This document shows positions 30,169-41,215 of a stretch of DNA of 64,000 bases, piece by piece. The first letter of the stretch is position 1. Every line of letters begins with the position of its first letter. The position numbers were made by a program, and so were the translations under genes. Under the pieces are notes generated by a model that was not told the DNA's origin, ran no database searches, and worked only from the letters and a program-made list of their open reading frames with translations. The stretch spans positions 5,580,001 to 5,644,000 of the forward strand of contig JANTQA010000029.1 in NCBI GenBank assembly GCA_027625915.1. Direction: 5' to 3'. Source of the stretch: Anaeramoeba flamelloides (lineage: Eukaryota; Metamonada; Anaeramoebidae).

Positions 30169-32506
30169 AAACATGGGGCGACTCAATGTAAAAAATGCGC
30201 CAAGGGAACATATTCGTCACAAATGGGTCAGTCACAATGTGAAGAATGCGCCATGGGCACATATCAACCCAATGAAGAATCCCTAGATTGCATTAGCTGC
30301 CCAATAGGTACATACAATACAAACCAAGGATCAACATCAAACTCAAGCTGTATTAAATGCCGTGTTGGGACTTACGGATTAACCGAAGCCGCGGAAAGCT
30401 ATCAAGATTCGTGCAGAGACTGTCCCCTGGGCACCTACAATGATGAAGAAGGAAAATCTATTTGCAAGGATTATATCCATAAGCTTTTATAATGAATACA
30501 CTGGTTCCACAAGTAGAGGGAGTTGCCAGAAATACCCGAAGGGAACATTCAGTCAAGAAGAAGGATTGGCATCTTTAAATGAGTGCTCAAAATGCCCCAC
30601 AAATACATACTCTAATGATTATTCTTCAACTGCTTGTAAATATTGCCCCATAGGATACGAAACAAACCCAAATCAAGACGATTGTATCAAATGCCAAAAG
30701 GGATATTACAAAAATAAAACAGATATTAGCTGCACTCCCTGCGAAGAGAATTATTTTAATAACAATGAAGGGATGACTTATTGCCTAAAATGCGGAATCG
30801 ATGGCATTTGCTTAGGGGGTAACCAATGTAACATTGGGAGAGATCCAGATAGCTTTTGTTCACAATGCATAATTGGATATTATTTGAAAAATGGAGAATG
30901 TAAAAAATGTGGAGCCAATTGGATATGGAGTCTTTGGATTGCATTTATTTTATTAATAATTATCTTGCTTATCAAATATAAAAAAAAAATCCAAAAGATA
31001 TTATTATTAAAAAAAAACCCATTATTTGAAATCTATTTTACTTTTTTACAATTATTGGCCACAATTTTATCAATGAACATTACATGGCAAGGAGTATTTG
31101 ATACCACTATAATCGCAGCAATATCTTTATTTAATATGGACATTGCAACAATCATCACTCCAGATTGTTATCAAAACTGGGATTTTTATTCAAAATATTT
31201 AATGATGGTCTTGGCTCCAATTTTCTTAATTACTTTAATTATTTTATGTTATTTGTTCCTAAAAGTGATTCGTTTTGTAAACACTAATATATTTTTAATA
31301 AGTGAAAAATTTGACAATATCAATTTTGAAAAGTTAAATATCAAAATTTTTTATTTTATAACATTGTGTTGCCGATATTTATATATCCCAGAAACAATTA
31401 TTACAAGTATACCCTTCCAAAAAACATGGCAAACTGCCCTCAAAAAATATACTTTAAATTATTACCCCAATATTTCCACAGACGATGAAAAATATCAAAA
31501 TTTTTATCCTTGGTTTGTATTTTTTTTAATCATTTATATGGTATTCATCCCAATTACCTTTATCATAATTTTGATTTTGTCAAAAAAAAATAATTTCAAT
31601 GATTACTGGGAAAAGCGATTTGGATGGCTATGGGAATTCTATAAAACCCAACGATTTTATTGGGAAATAATCAAAATCATCTTTAAATTTTTCATCATAA
31701 TAACACCAATACTCATATCCACTTCAAGTCATTTAACTCTGGTCTTAGTTTTGTTATTATGCTTGTTGGTAATTATGATCATACTAATTTTGATTTTCAA
31801 ACCTTATCCCAGAATAATCCCCTTTGATAAGGAAAAGAGAAAATATAAATCATACTGGGAAAAAATGTCACCAGAAGATCTTCTCACAATAGGGCTATAC
31901 TTGGTATTAATAGCAATCGTTTCTTCAAATATCGAAGAATTGAAAAATATTTTTTTTTTAGTTTTAAGCCCAATCGGTATCGTTTTGGCATTTATGGGAA
32001 CAAGAAAAAATTTAAAAGAAATGTGGTACAGACAAAAAAACTCCAAATTAAATGGTGACGATGAAATAAATGAATCAAGAATGAAAAAATTTAGTTTTGT
32101 AGTTAGCGAAAACCCCAATTTACATGCCAATGCAAAAAAATTAAGTGATAAAAATGAAAAAATAAATGATGAAAATCAAAATAGCCTTTCAACAACTTCA
32201 AGTCAGAGCACAGACTCTTCTTCAAATTCTTCTTCAAATTTTGATTCAAATGATAGTCAAAATGAAAATGACATTGGAAAAAATGGAAAAAATAATAGTG
32301 ATGTGGAATTAAAAAATGTTAAGATTAAAATTAATTCAATTGGAGATCAAAAAATCGGACATTTGAAACAAGAAAATGAAAAATTAAAGTTAACAATTGA
32401 TGGATTAGTCGACGAAAAAGAAAAATACATCCAAGAAAATTCAACACTAAAAGAAAAAATCCTTCAATTACAGAATGATCTAAAATCTTTGAAAGAAAAA
32501 GATTAA
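30169..32506 (+). pseudogene. receptor gene copy 2: 5'-truncated, C-terminal frame intact
   Basis: Homology to copy 1 starts abruptly at AACATGGGGCGACTC (20382 in copy 1), so the signal peptide, SBBP repeats and first Cys units are absent. One frame break near 30472 (ATTATATCC for ATTGCCCC) separates the first Cys units from the remaining open frame, which ends at 32506. One unit Cys is Tyr (QKYPKGT). The long frame gives the last Cys units, WSLWIAFILLIIILLI, about seven further membrane spans, a Ser-rich linker (SLSTTSSQSTDSSSNSSSNF) and a coiled coil. No signal peptide or ATG-led leader is visible at the new 5' end, although TTTTAATAG just before it resembles a splice acceptor. Transcription is unknown; calling it a pseudogene is an inference. 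Confidence 0.75.
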
Positions 32507-33620
32507 TAATTATCTAAATTTAATTCTTTAATAAATATTATGTTTGAGAATGATTTACACTTTTTCAAAACCTGAAATCATTTTCATAACCTTCTATGTC
32601 ACACTTTATTTTTTTTTTTTTTGGTTTTATTTTAAGAGGAATTTTGAAGTAAACTTTTGAATTTTGTATTTTCTCAAAATTTAATAAATATGTTATTTTC
32701 GAGAATATATGAAGAAATAATAATAACCTGTTAATTTTTACGAGTTGATTCATCATAAAAATTATATTAAAAATAATTATGTTTATTAAATTTTATTTGT
32801 TTTTTGTTTTTTTTTCAAAATTTAAAATTTTCATTTGGATACTTAATACTTTCTATAATCGTCAAAAGAATAAAAAAAAGACAATTTTTTGATTTTTTTC
32901 TATTTTTTGTCTGGTTTAATCTTCATTATATCGGGAAGAATATTTGTAAATGAAAAAGGTCAAGTGGTTACTTGCTGATAATGAGATACTGAAACACAAA
33001 AGTATGAGTAACTTGACAATAAAATTGAAATCGAAAAGGCAAAAAAATTTTCAAAGGTTAAAAACAAATCAGATCAAAAAAAAAAAAAGAAATGAAATAA
33101 ATAAGAAACGATCCTCATATTAACGATCATGTTAAATTAAATTAACCATAATTATCCTAATTGTGATTTTGAGTGTTCTAAATAAAAGATAGAATTTTTG
33201 TTTTTTTTTACCTTTTGCTTTTTTTTTTTTTTTTTTTGTTTTTTTTTTTTTTTTTTCAAACCTAAAAAATTTTTGGTTTGTCTTTTCCTTGAAAATAGGT
33301 GAAATCTATGATTTTATGGTTAAATTACCATTTTTCAAATTTTGATTAAAATACATTTTGAATGTGATTTGTATTTCTTTAATAATTAAAAAAAAAAAAA
33401 GATTGTTTTTTTTTTTTAATACAATGATTCATTTATAAACTTAATTTTTCTTTCTTTTCATTATTTGGGGGAAAAAAATATCTTTAATGAAAGGTTTAAT
33501 TTAAAATTTAATTTTTTTTTTTGATATATTCTTTTTTAATTTTTCAAATATTAAAGACATTTATTTGATTGATTTAAATCAACTCTTTTTAACCATCTAA
33601 AAAAAAATATGTTTTTTCCA
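32507..33620 (+). repeat. 3' flank of receptor copy 2 (duplicate of 22723-23882)
   Basis: It aligns with the 3' flank of copy 1 with clearly lower identity than the coding part. It includes an AATAAA at 32530 and the LINE-tail-like block at 33285-33390. The right limit of the duplication is near AACCATCTAAAAAA. Confidence 0.65.
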
Positions 33621-33736
33621 ATCTAGATCCTATATAGAAGAAATTATTATTTATCACAAAACAAAAAAAAAAAAATGAATTAGAATAATTTTCAACTGAT
33701 ATTTATTTCAAATAATAATAATAGTTCATAACAAAA

Positions 33737-36700
33737 TTAGACCTTTCCAGAATATTTTTTATAAAATTTTTTCGGGTATTTTATCATTTTTTGCTGTATA
33801 TTTAATTCGATTACCCTTGAAATTTCAATTTCAATTTTCTTCGATAATTTTTGTTTGGGATATTTAATTCTATTCATAAGTTCTTTTTTGTATACTTTTT
33901 TGGTTATGGCATGATTTATTTTTTTTCTTGAAGATTTTGGTATTTTGATTACTTTTGATATTATTTTTAATTCTCTACTTATATATATATTTATTAATTT
34001 TTTAAAATGATGTTTTCTTTTTTTATTAGATTTTTTTTTCTTATTTTTTTGTTTCTTTGAAATGGGTAACTGCTTTCGCTTTTTCTTTTTTTTTCTATTT
34101 CTTTTCTGAATTGAGATAACAGATTCATGAGATTCAACTTTTTCTAAATTTGGGTTATAATCTGATCCTGAGTCGAAATGGTTTGTTTTTTTGGCTTGTA
34201 ACAATAATTCATAGTTTTCAAGATCATCTTCTGATGCACTCACAATAAAATTTTTCAATTCACTCTCATATTCTGTGTCTACAATCTCTTGAAATGTAAA
34301 TTTTAATTCTTGGGGAACTGTATTATTCTTATTTACGTAATTTTTTTGATCAATATTAGCTTGAATATAATTTTCATCACACTTTGGAAAACTGTGTTCT
34401 ATTTTTCCACTATTTTTAAATATTGTTACTCCACTATTTCCAATTTGAGATTTTTTTTTACTCTTAAAGAAATCTTTAATTGTATTATCATATGTTTTGT
34501 TCATCTTTTTATCTTGGCTATCATTTAAATTTGTTTCATTTTGCTGATCATTATCTTTTATGTGAGTGTCAAGATAAAGACTTAAATTTAATTGAAATTT
34601 CCCTTCATAATTTTGATATCGGGACAAGTTTTTATTTCTTGATTCAATTTGTCTTTGTTTGACCATTTCCGATTCAATTCTTCGATATTCATCAGGCACT
34701 CCACTAATATATCTATTATTAGTCATCTTTCTTTTCACAAGTCTATTTTCAATTTTTTGTATTGGTATCGAATAATCTTCAAGAATATCAGAATTCTGAG
34801 ATGCAATAGTTTGAAAGTCTACTGTTTTATTTTGGGGATAATTTGTGAATGTTATACCCTTTAGATTTATCTCGTTTTTTGTATTATATGTGTTCATGTC
34901 CCATTCGCTGTTACTATTATTCTTGTTATCACCTATGCTCATATCCCATTTGTCATTATTATTTGGCTTTGAGCTCCAAGGTTTATTGAGAGAAGATTTA
35001 TTTTCAATGTTATTGTTTTGAAAACCATCATCACCATTATCATCTCCCCACTCATTACCAACACCTAAATCAATATTGTCCCCAAAATTATCCCAATTAT
35101 TTAACTTGTCATTCTCTTGATTTTTAAGGTTTTCTTCCAAGTTGTTCTTCCCAGAAGTTTCTGATTCTGTTTGATCATTTATTGTTAAGGGGGAATCGTT
35201 TTTAATATTTTGCTCAGATGAGAAAGCAGAATTATAGTTCGATTTTTCTTCAGTTCCCCAACCATCATTTAATTTTTCAGATATATCCCATGATTTTTTA
35301 TGAGATTCTATATTATCTGAACCATGAGGTTTATATACTTGTTGAATATTGTGAATTGGCTTTTTTACTGACTGTATTAAGATCATTTTTCTTTGTTGTT
35401 CTTGAGTAGAAATGAAAGATATAGAACTACTTTCAGAATTTTGTTTTTGTATTTTTGGGTTTAACTGTTTTGTAAACACTATATTTTTTGGTATTATATC
35501 TGCCCAGTTAGTAAATTGTCTGTCCTTCCATTTTATTTCTTCAATTGTTCCATTATACCATTCTATTTCTTCTTTTGAGAGGGATAAGTATTGTTTATTA
35601 TTTGTGATTGATGTGTTGATATTTATTGGGACTTCATTGGGTTGACCGATCCCCGACCCTACATAGAATTTTGTTGAAGAATCCCATGAAGAACCTGTTC
35701 TAATCTCCTTTTCTTTTTGGCCCCTTTTATTATTATTAGAGCCTTCGTTTGTATTCCATTTTACTTGAAAACTTTTTGGAGCTAAACCCCATGTTGAAGA
35801 TGTCTGATCTTTTTTATTGTTTTTTTCTTTTAGTTCATTTTTTGTTACTTTGCTTTTTTTTTTAACAGAAACATGTGAATTCCATCCCCCTTTAAAACTT
35901 TTTGGAGGAGAATCCCATAATGAATTAACTTTCATTTCTTTTTCTTTTTCTACTGTTTTCTTTTCATCTTTATTTTTAGAGTCTTCTTTAGTGTTCCACC
36001 CACCTTCAAAACTTTTTGGAGAAGAACCCCATAATGTGCCGATTTGATCTTTTTCTGTTTCGATATCAATTTTTTCTTTGTTTGTTACATTATTGCTTTT
36101 TTCCTTAGATTGATTCAAATTCCACCCCCCTTTAAAAATTTTTGGAGTAGAATCCCATAATACGTTGATTTGATCTTTTTCTTTTTCAAAATCATTTTTA
36201 TCTTTGTTTGTTACATTACTGCTTTTTTCAATAGTAACATCCAAATTCCACCCTCCTTTAAAACTTTTTGGAGAAGAACCCCATGATGTATTATCTGACA
36301 TTTTATTTGTATTTCTTTTTTTGTCTTCAAAGTTATTTTCAGAGTCTTGAGAAGTGTTACACGCTGCAGTAAAACTTTTTGGAGAAGAATCCCATGAAGA
36401 ATTGACTAGCATTTTGTTTTCTTTTTCTGTTTTATCTTGATCTTTATTTTTAGAGTCTTCTTTAGTGTTCCACCCACCTTTAAAACTTTTTGGGGAAGAA
36501 CCCCATAATGTGTCGATTTGATCTTTTTCTCTTTCGATATCATTTTTATCTTTGTTTGTTTCACTACTACTTTTTTCCTTAGATTGATCCAAATTCCACT
36601 CTCCTTTAAAACTTTTTGGAGAAGAATCCCATGAAGAATTAGCTTCCATTTCTGTTTCGTTTTCATTTTTATCTTGTTCTTTTTTAAGAGAACTTTGTGT

Positions 36701-37204
36701 TTTGTTTTGCACCTCTAAAGAATTTGAAGTTGTAGAACCACAATCAGAATCTCTTTTGTCTTGATCTTTATCTTTTTCTTTTTCGTTTTCATCTTTTATA
36801 CTCCAATCTTCAGCTTCATTCCCAAGGCCACCTACCCCAAAACTTTCTTGATTGTCATAATTTGTTGGGAGTTTTCCCCATTTTCCATCACTATCATCCC
36901 ACCCACTACTCTCTTCTTCAGGTCTTTTGTTATAATCCTTACTATCATCTGAATTTTTGTAATTATTTCTTATTTGCTTTTTATCTTTTTTAAAATTATT
37001 TTTACGGATAAACTCATATTTTTCTTCTTCTTTTCTTTTCATTCTTGAAGTAAACCATTGTTCTTGGTAGTTATCATTTGTTTCAGTAACTTGATCTTTT
37101 TTAATGGGAAATTCAGAAACAAAATTTTGAGCAAATGATAAGTTTCTGCTATGTTTAAATCTTCCTCTTGTTCTTGTAGGCTTTTTCTTTGAAATAATAA
37201 ACAT
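33737..37204 (-). CDS. Trp/Gly-repeat (GW/WG) protein, candidate Argonaute-hook protein
   Basis: A single-exon frame of 1,155 residues with ATG at 37204 and stop TAA. Residues 100-135 hold SSGWDDSDGKWGKLP and AEDW. Residues about 189-520 hold eight to nine repeats of 37-43 residues with the core W-[DG]-SSPKSFKGGWN, that is, Trp pairs eleven positions apart, separated by Lys/Glu/Asp/Asn-rich spacers. Further W-x motifs occur later (WDNFGDN, NEWGDDNGDDG, SEWDMN). The C-terminus from about 1030 is Lys/Arg-rich with Lys runs, suggesting nucleic-acid binding or nuclear import. No folded domain is recognised. Spaced Trp in acidic disordered sequence is the hallmark of Argonaute-binding proteins (GW182, NRPE1, SPT5L, Tas3); this role is only inferred. 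Other Trp-repeat scaffolds remain possible. Confidence 0.8.
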   Translation of the reverse strand: MFIISKKKPTRTRGRFKHSRNLSFAQNFVSEFPIKKDQVTETNDNYQEQWFTSRMKRKEEEKYEFIRKNNFKKDKKQIRNNYKNSDDSKDYNKRPEEESSGWDDSDGKWGKLPTNYDNQESFGVGGLGNEAEDWSIKDENEKEKDKDQDKRDSDCGSTTSNSLEVQNKTQSSLKKEQDKNENETEMEANSSWDSSPKSFKGEWNLDQSKEKSSSETNKDKNDIEREKDQIDTLWGSSPKSFKGGWNTKEDSKNKDQDKTEKENKMLVNSSWDSSPKSFTAACNTSQDSENNFEDKKRNTNKMSDNTSWGSSPKSFKGGWNLDVTIEKSSNVTNKDKNDFEKEKDQINVLWDSTPKIFKGGWNLNQSKEKSNNVTNKEKIDIETEKDQIGTLWGSSPKSFEGGWNTKEDSKNKDEKKTVEKEKEMKVNSLWDSPPKSFKGGWNSHVSVKKKSKVTKNELKEKNNKKDQTSSTWGLAPKSFQVKWNTNEGSNNNKRGQKEKEIRTGSSWDSSTKFYVGSGIGQPNEVPININTSITNNKQYLSLSKEEIEWYNGTIEEIKWKDRQFTNWADIIPKNIVFTKQLNPKIQKQNSESSSISFISTQEQQRKMILIQSVKKPIHNIQQVYKPHGSDNIESHKKSWDISEKLNDGWGTEEKSNYNSAFSSEQNIKNDSPLTINDQTESETSGKNNLEENLKNQENDKLNNWDNFGDNIDLGVGNEWGDDNGDDGFQNNNIENKSSLNKPWSSKPNNNDKWDMSIGDNKNNSNSEWDMNTYNTKNEINLKGITFTNYPQNKTVDFQTIASQNSDILEDYSIPIQKIENRLVKRKMTNNRYISGVPDEYRRIESEMVKQRQIESRNKNLSRYQNYEGKFQLNLSLYLDTHIKDNDQQNETNLNDSQDKKMNKTYDNTIKDFFKSKKKSQIGNSGVTIFKNSGKIEHSFPKCDENYIQANIDQKNYVNKNNTVPQELKFTFQEIVDTEYESELKNFIVSASEDDLENYELLLQAKKTNHFDSGSDYNPNLEKVESHESVISIQKRNRKKKKKRKQLPISKKQKNKKKKSNKKRKHHFKKLINIYISRELKIISKVIKIPKSSRKKINHAITKKVYKKELMNRIKYPKQKLSKKIEIEISRVIELNIQQKMIKYPKKFYKKYSGKV
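35645..36640 (-). repeat. coding tandem repeats of the Trp/Gly protein
   Basis: Eight clear units plus one degenerate unit, each about 111-129 bp, with the conserved core encoding W[DG]SSPKSFKGGW. Two spacer types occur: a long one with EKS..NVTNK and a short one with NTKEDSKNK. Their arrangement suggests duplication of blocks of two or three units. Unit 3 has lost the second Trp (FTAACN). Confidence 0.85.
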
Positions 37205-38796
37205 CTTATCTGGATTATCTAGAGCAAAAAAAGAGAAAAAAAATAATGAATAAAATAATCAGCAAGTTTTACCATGAATTAGAAAAAAACTTAATCAAGA
37301 AGATAATTAAACTTTTTAATACCTTGAATAAGATCTTTAAAAAAATAAATTTCTTTATTTAAATATTTTTTCTTACAGAATAATTTAATAATTATTAGGT
37401 TCAGTTCCATATTTTAATGCCAAAAATTATAATAAATCATCGAAATCGCAATATCATCACCTACGTTTCTTCCTTAAAAAAAAATTGATTTTTTAAAAAA
37501 ATTCTACAAAGTTTTTTTTTTTTACAAATAAAATACTTGACTTTTTTTAGATAGAAGAGATATATTGATTATTCCAGAATTCTCTCATCATTAAATATCT
37601 ATTAAATAATTTTTCTATTTTTGATCTTTAAGTTTTTTAAATTTGAAAAAGAAAGAATATTAGAATATACTTGATTTCTTGTCACAATATTGTGATGGAA
37701 TTTTTAAAATAGATTTAACCAAAAAAACTTTTTGTAGTGAAATAAAATATATATCTTGAAGTTTGTTGGTTATTTTAAATCTCCTTGTAAAAATTATTTA
37801 TTTCACAATTTTTTCAAATAACTTGAATGTGACAACAAACAGGTAACACCATTAAGATTTTTTTCTTCTTACTTTAAGGAATTTTAAAAATAATACTTTT
37901 CTGATTTATAATCACAGTTTCAATTGCTAAAAAATTCTTTAAAATATATGTATATAAACCAAAAGTTTTACAAAGTGTTATTATCAATACATAAGCAAGG
38001 CAATCAAAGATTGTGTGATGTATTTTTTAAGTCTTTATTAGATTCACATAATAAAAAACAACCTGATATATTCTGAAGATTATATTGTCTTGAAGTGTTG
38101 GATATAATATCTATGTCATTATTTTAAATTAACAAAATCAAAATATGCGGTGATTTTTTTTTCACATTTAATATATTAAATAATAGTGGTAACAATACTG
38201 AATTTTGTTCTTTCATTATTTTTAAAGTAATCCTTTTTTTATTTAGATTTTTAAATTTCATTTTTATCTTTTTTTTTTTTTGAAATATATTTAATACCCA
38301 GCCAACGTTATTTATAAAATAAAATCAATGGCACAAACTCAAAGTGTTCATTCTTAATTGAAATGTTTATATTACCATTTGTACCTGGTATGAAGAAAGT
38401 AGTTTCTACAAAAAAAGAATTGACAACTATTAAAACTCTAAATCAGAGATATCATGTTTAATCTTGTGTTTCATCATTTAATTCAAATAAATATTGAATG
38501 ATATGTTATTAAACCATAAAGAAATATTTCAATAAAGAATAAATTCCTAAAAAAAACTTGTTATTTCTTTGTTAAAATTAAATTTTTATTTTTTGATTAT
38601 AACATTTCTTTTTAGAATTTTATGTTTTTTTTTTGCTGAAATTAATTTTAATCGTTCAACAGAATGAAATAACATTTTTTTCTCATTTTATTTTTATTAT
38701 GTGCAGTTATCAAAGAAATATATAAAATTATTTTTTCAAAATTTTATTTTGAATAAAATTGTAAAAAAAAAAACAGTTAAATTATGAGATAAACTA
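37205..38796. other. spacer without recognisable gene
   Basis: AT-rich sequence upstream of the Trp/Gly-repeat gene. I see no open frame of note, no RNA gene and no clear repeat. Confidence 0.5.
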
Positions 38797-39334
38797 TATT
38801 CCAAAAATTTTGGACACATGTTAAACAGTTTAGAGAATAACAATACAATATTTTAGATTCAATTAGGAAAGAATTTTGATTTTACAAACTATTTTTTCAT
38901 TTTTTGTCTTTTTTGTTTTGTTTTCATTTCCTTTGTGCATGTTAGGTAATATGTTTTGTTAGATCTGTGGAATTTTTTTTGGATAGTTGATAGAAGGTTA
39001 GTGTTGAGTTTGTTAAATCCAAAAATGACATACAATTGGTTGACGGTATCTTATCATTTGATCGAACTACAATTGTTGGTGAAATTTTCAAAAAATTTAC
39101 CAATACAATTTTTTTGTTCCGCTGGTTTCATCATTTTGGACACACAAATTTTTATTTTTTCATTTTATATTTTTTTCTTTTATTTGGATTAACATGATTA
39201 CTTATTAAAACATTAATACCTTGATATCTTAAATGTTGTTTTATATTAAGTTTGGAAAAATATAATAAATTGGGGGTTTTTTTTTGCCTATTTTTGATTT
39301 TTGGTGTGTCCAAATTTTTGTGAATGGGGTTTAT
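38797..39334 (+). mobile_element. DNA-transposon-like element, family A, copy 1
   Basis: The ends are TATTCCAAAAATTTTGGACA and the near-reverse complement GTGTCCAAATTTTTGTGAAT. The interior shares ATAGTTGATAGAAGGTTAGT, TCTTATCATTTGATCGA and TTTGGATTAACATGATTACT with the copies at 45565-46090, 46410-46735 and 63668-64000. At about 540 bp it is too short for a transposase, and the open frame seen in two copies is not recognisable. Probably non-autonomous. Confidence 0.65.
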
Positions 39335-39547
39335 ATGACTACCTTTTAATCAGGTTACGATTATAAGAGAATATACTTTATTTAGATAAAAAAAAATGAA
39401 ACATTGTTTAGAATTTATTATTATTTTCCTATTAATTAAAATAAATTCAATTATGGCTTATTATATATTCTCAGAATTAAATATTTTTTTCTATTATCAA
39501 AAAAAGATATAAAAACTAAAAAAAAATTTCATTGAAAAAATAAACTA

Positions 39548-39670
39548 CGATCAGTTTCACTCATAAGGCACAAACTTTACACAAACTTTCAAGAAAAAAA
39601 AGTCTCACATTAAAGTGCAAATTTGAATTTTTGTTTTTTTACAAATTATTTTACTAGAATCTTGAATTTT
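39548..39670. mobile_element. MITE family B, truncated copy
   Basis: The left end TCAGTTTCACTCATAAGGCA, AACTTTCAAG and the following symmetric interior match 13865-13990. The right half is missing. Confidence 0.45.
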
Positions 39671-39769
39671 ATTAGAGAAAAAAATTATTACTTTAGATTA
39701 ATACTGGAAAACATTATAGAATTTCTGTTTTTTTTTGAAGTAAAAATTTTATTTAAAAAATCTTATCTT

Positions 39770-40275
39770 TAATTGAAATTGAAATTTTTATTACTCATTT
39801 TCATTAGGGTTCTTTACTGTTTGAGATTATTTATTTCCAAGTTAGTTTGAAACACTACAAATATACGTCGGGAATAAAACTGTTTGTAACTTGAATGTTT
39901 GGTAGTAGTTAGATCTTGCTTTTTTTTTGATTGAAGAAAGGAAAGTAAAAAAAAAAAAAAAATACAAAGTTCATTCTTCAATCTAGAGAAAGAATAGTTT
40001 AATTTCCATTTAGGTTTGTTAAAATTATTTTATTTTGGTGACATGTATTCTACTTGGAACAGAAAAAAGGGTGTTATATTTTTTCAGTCAAAAAAAAAAA
40101 TATTTTCAATTAAATTTCCATTTTTTAAAAAAAATAAAATGCTTTTCGTTATTTATTTGAATTTTGGAAAGAAAAAACAGGCAAATTCAACCCCTTTTTG
40201 ACTGATCTTTAAATTATTTTGATTTTCAAAACTAAAAAATAATAAAACGTTGGAAATATTTTTATTATTTTTCGA
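39770..40275 (+). repeat. dispersed repeat R2, copy 2
   Basis: Counterpart of 5820-6330 in the same orientation, with shared blocks around TACTCATTTTCATTAGG, TTTGATTGAAGAAAG and CCCTTTTTGACTGATC. No coding capacity. Confidence 0.5.
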
Positions 40276-41009
40276 TTTTCAGATAAAGATTCTGGACACT
40301 TATCGAAAACAAACAATGAATCAAGGGTTGGAACCAAAACTGTATTTTGCTCGGATTTACATGTTTATATTCATTTAAACAAAATTTTCAACAAAATATT
40401 GTCTCGGTATATACAAACATGTATTTAAACAAATGAACGAATAATTAATCTGAAGATTTTGAAAAAATAAAACATTTTTTTGGGAATTTCTTATAATTTT
40501 GTCAAAAAGATATTGAGATTTCCGAATGAAAAAATAATTTGTTATTCCGAAAACATATTTTATAAATTATAATAAAAAAAAATAATTTAAAAAAAGAAAT
40601 CAAGGTTGAGATTGTAATTATAATTGGATTCAAAATGAAACAAAATCACCATATTTGATTTCAAACAATATTAATGGATTTTCTGTTTGTAGTATCTTGA
40701 ATGGGATAGTCTTCAATTTGAAAAATATAATTCTAAAATATAGAATTCAAATAAATTGTTATATAAAAAAGAATTGTGGTTTTGCAATATGCAACTTGGC
40801 TAGGGCTGAACCACAATTTGTAAATTACATTTCTGAATCTGTAAGATCTTCCTTTGTCTATACAAAATTTTAATTAATGAAAGTTCACCAATCTTAGTCA
40901 AAGTATTGATACGATAAATAAATTTTTACATAAGTGTATTTATTGCAGTTGTTTTTCGATTAGCTGTGTACACGTTTATGTCCTTGTGCTTGTCCTTGTA
41001 CTCATGCTG
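40276..41009. other. spacer; one short frame of doubtful status
   Basis: A 72-residue plus frame at 40655-40873 reads RIQINCYIKKNCGFAICNLA but has no recognisable domain, splice context or homologue in the window. I do not call it a gene. Confidence 0.4.
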
Positions 41010-41215
41010 CTTTTGTATGTATTTGTGTTGCCTTTGTTTGTGCTTGTTCTGCTTTTGTTTGTATATAGTGCTTGTGCTTGTGTTTGTGCTTGTGTTTGTG
41101 CTTGTTCTGCTTGTGCTTGTCCTTGTGCTGCTTTTGTGTGTGCTTGTGTTGCCTTTGTTTGTGCTTGTGCGTGTGCTTTTACTTGTGCTGCTTTTGTTTG
41201 TATATGTGATTGTTT
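41010..41215. repeat. TGTGCTTG-type minisatellite
   Basis: Tandem imperfect units of TGTGCTTGTGTTTGTGCTTG with CTGCTTTTGTTTG variants. All three frames are open in at least one direction. The minus-strand frame from 41278 begins MACYSFVNCGSRKS and then becomes a Gln/Ala/Thr repeat (QAQTQAQTQAQA), so a small Gln/Ala-rich protein is possible but unproven. Confidence 0.75.

Noticed and set aside
34310-36952. several plus-strand frames in the Trp/Gly-repeat gene
   Set aside because: They are antisense to a 1,155-codon frame with obvious protein repeats.
38956-39192. frame of 78 codons inside the family A element as a transposase
   Set aside because: No catalytic or DNA-binding motif, and the counterpart in another copy differs in length and ends.
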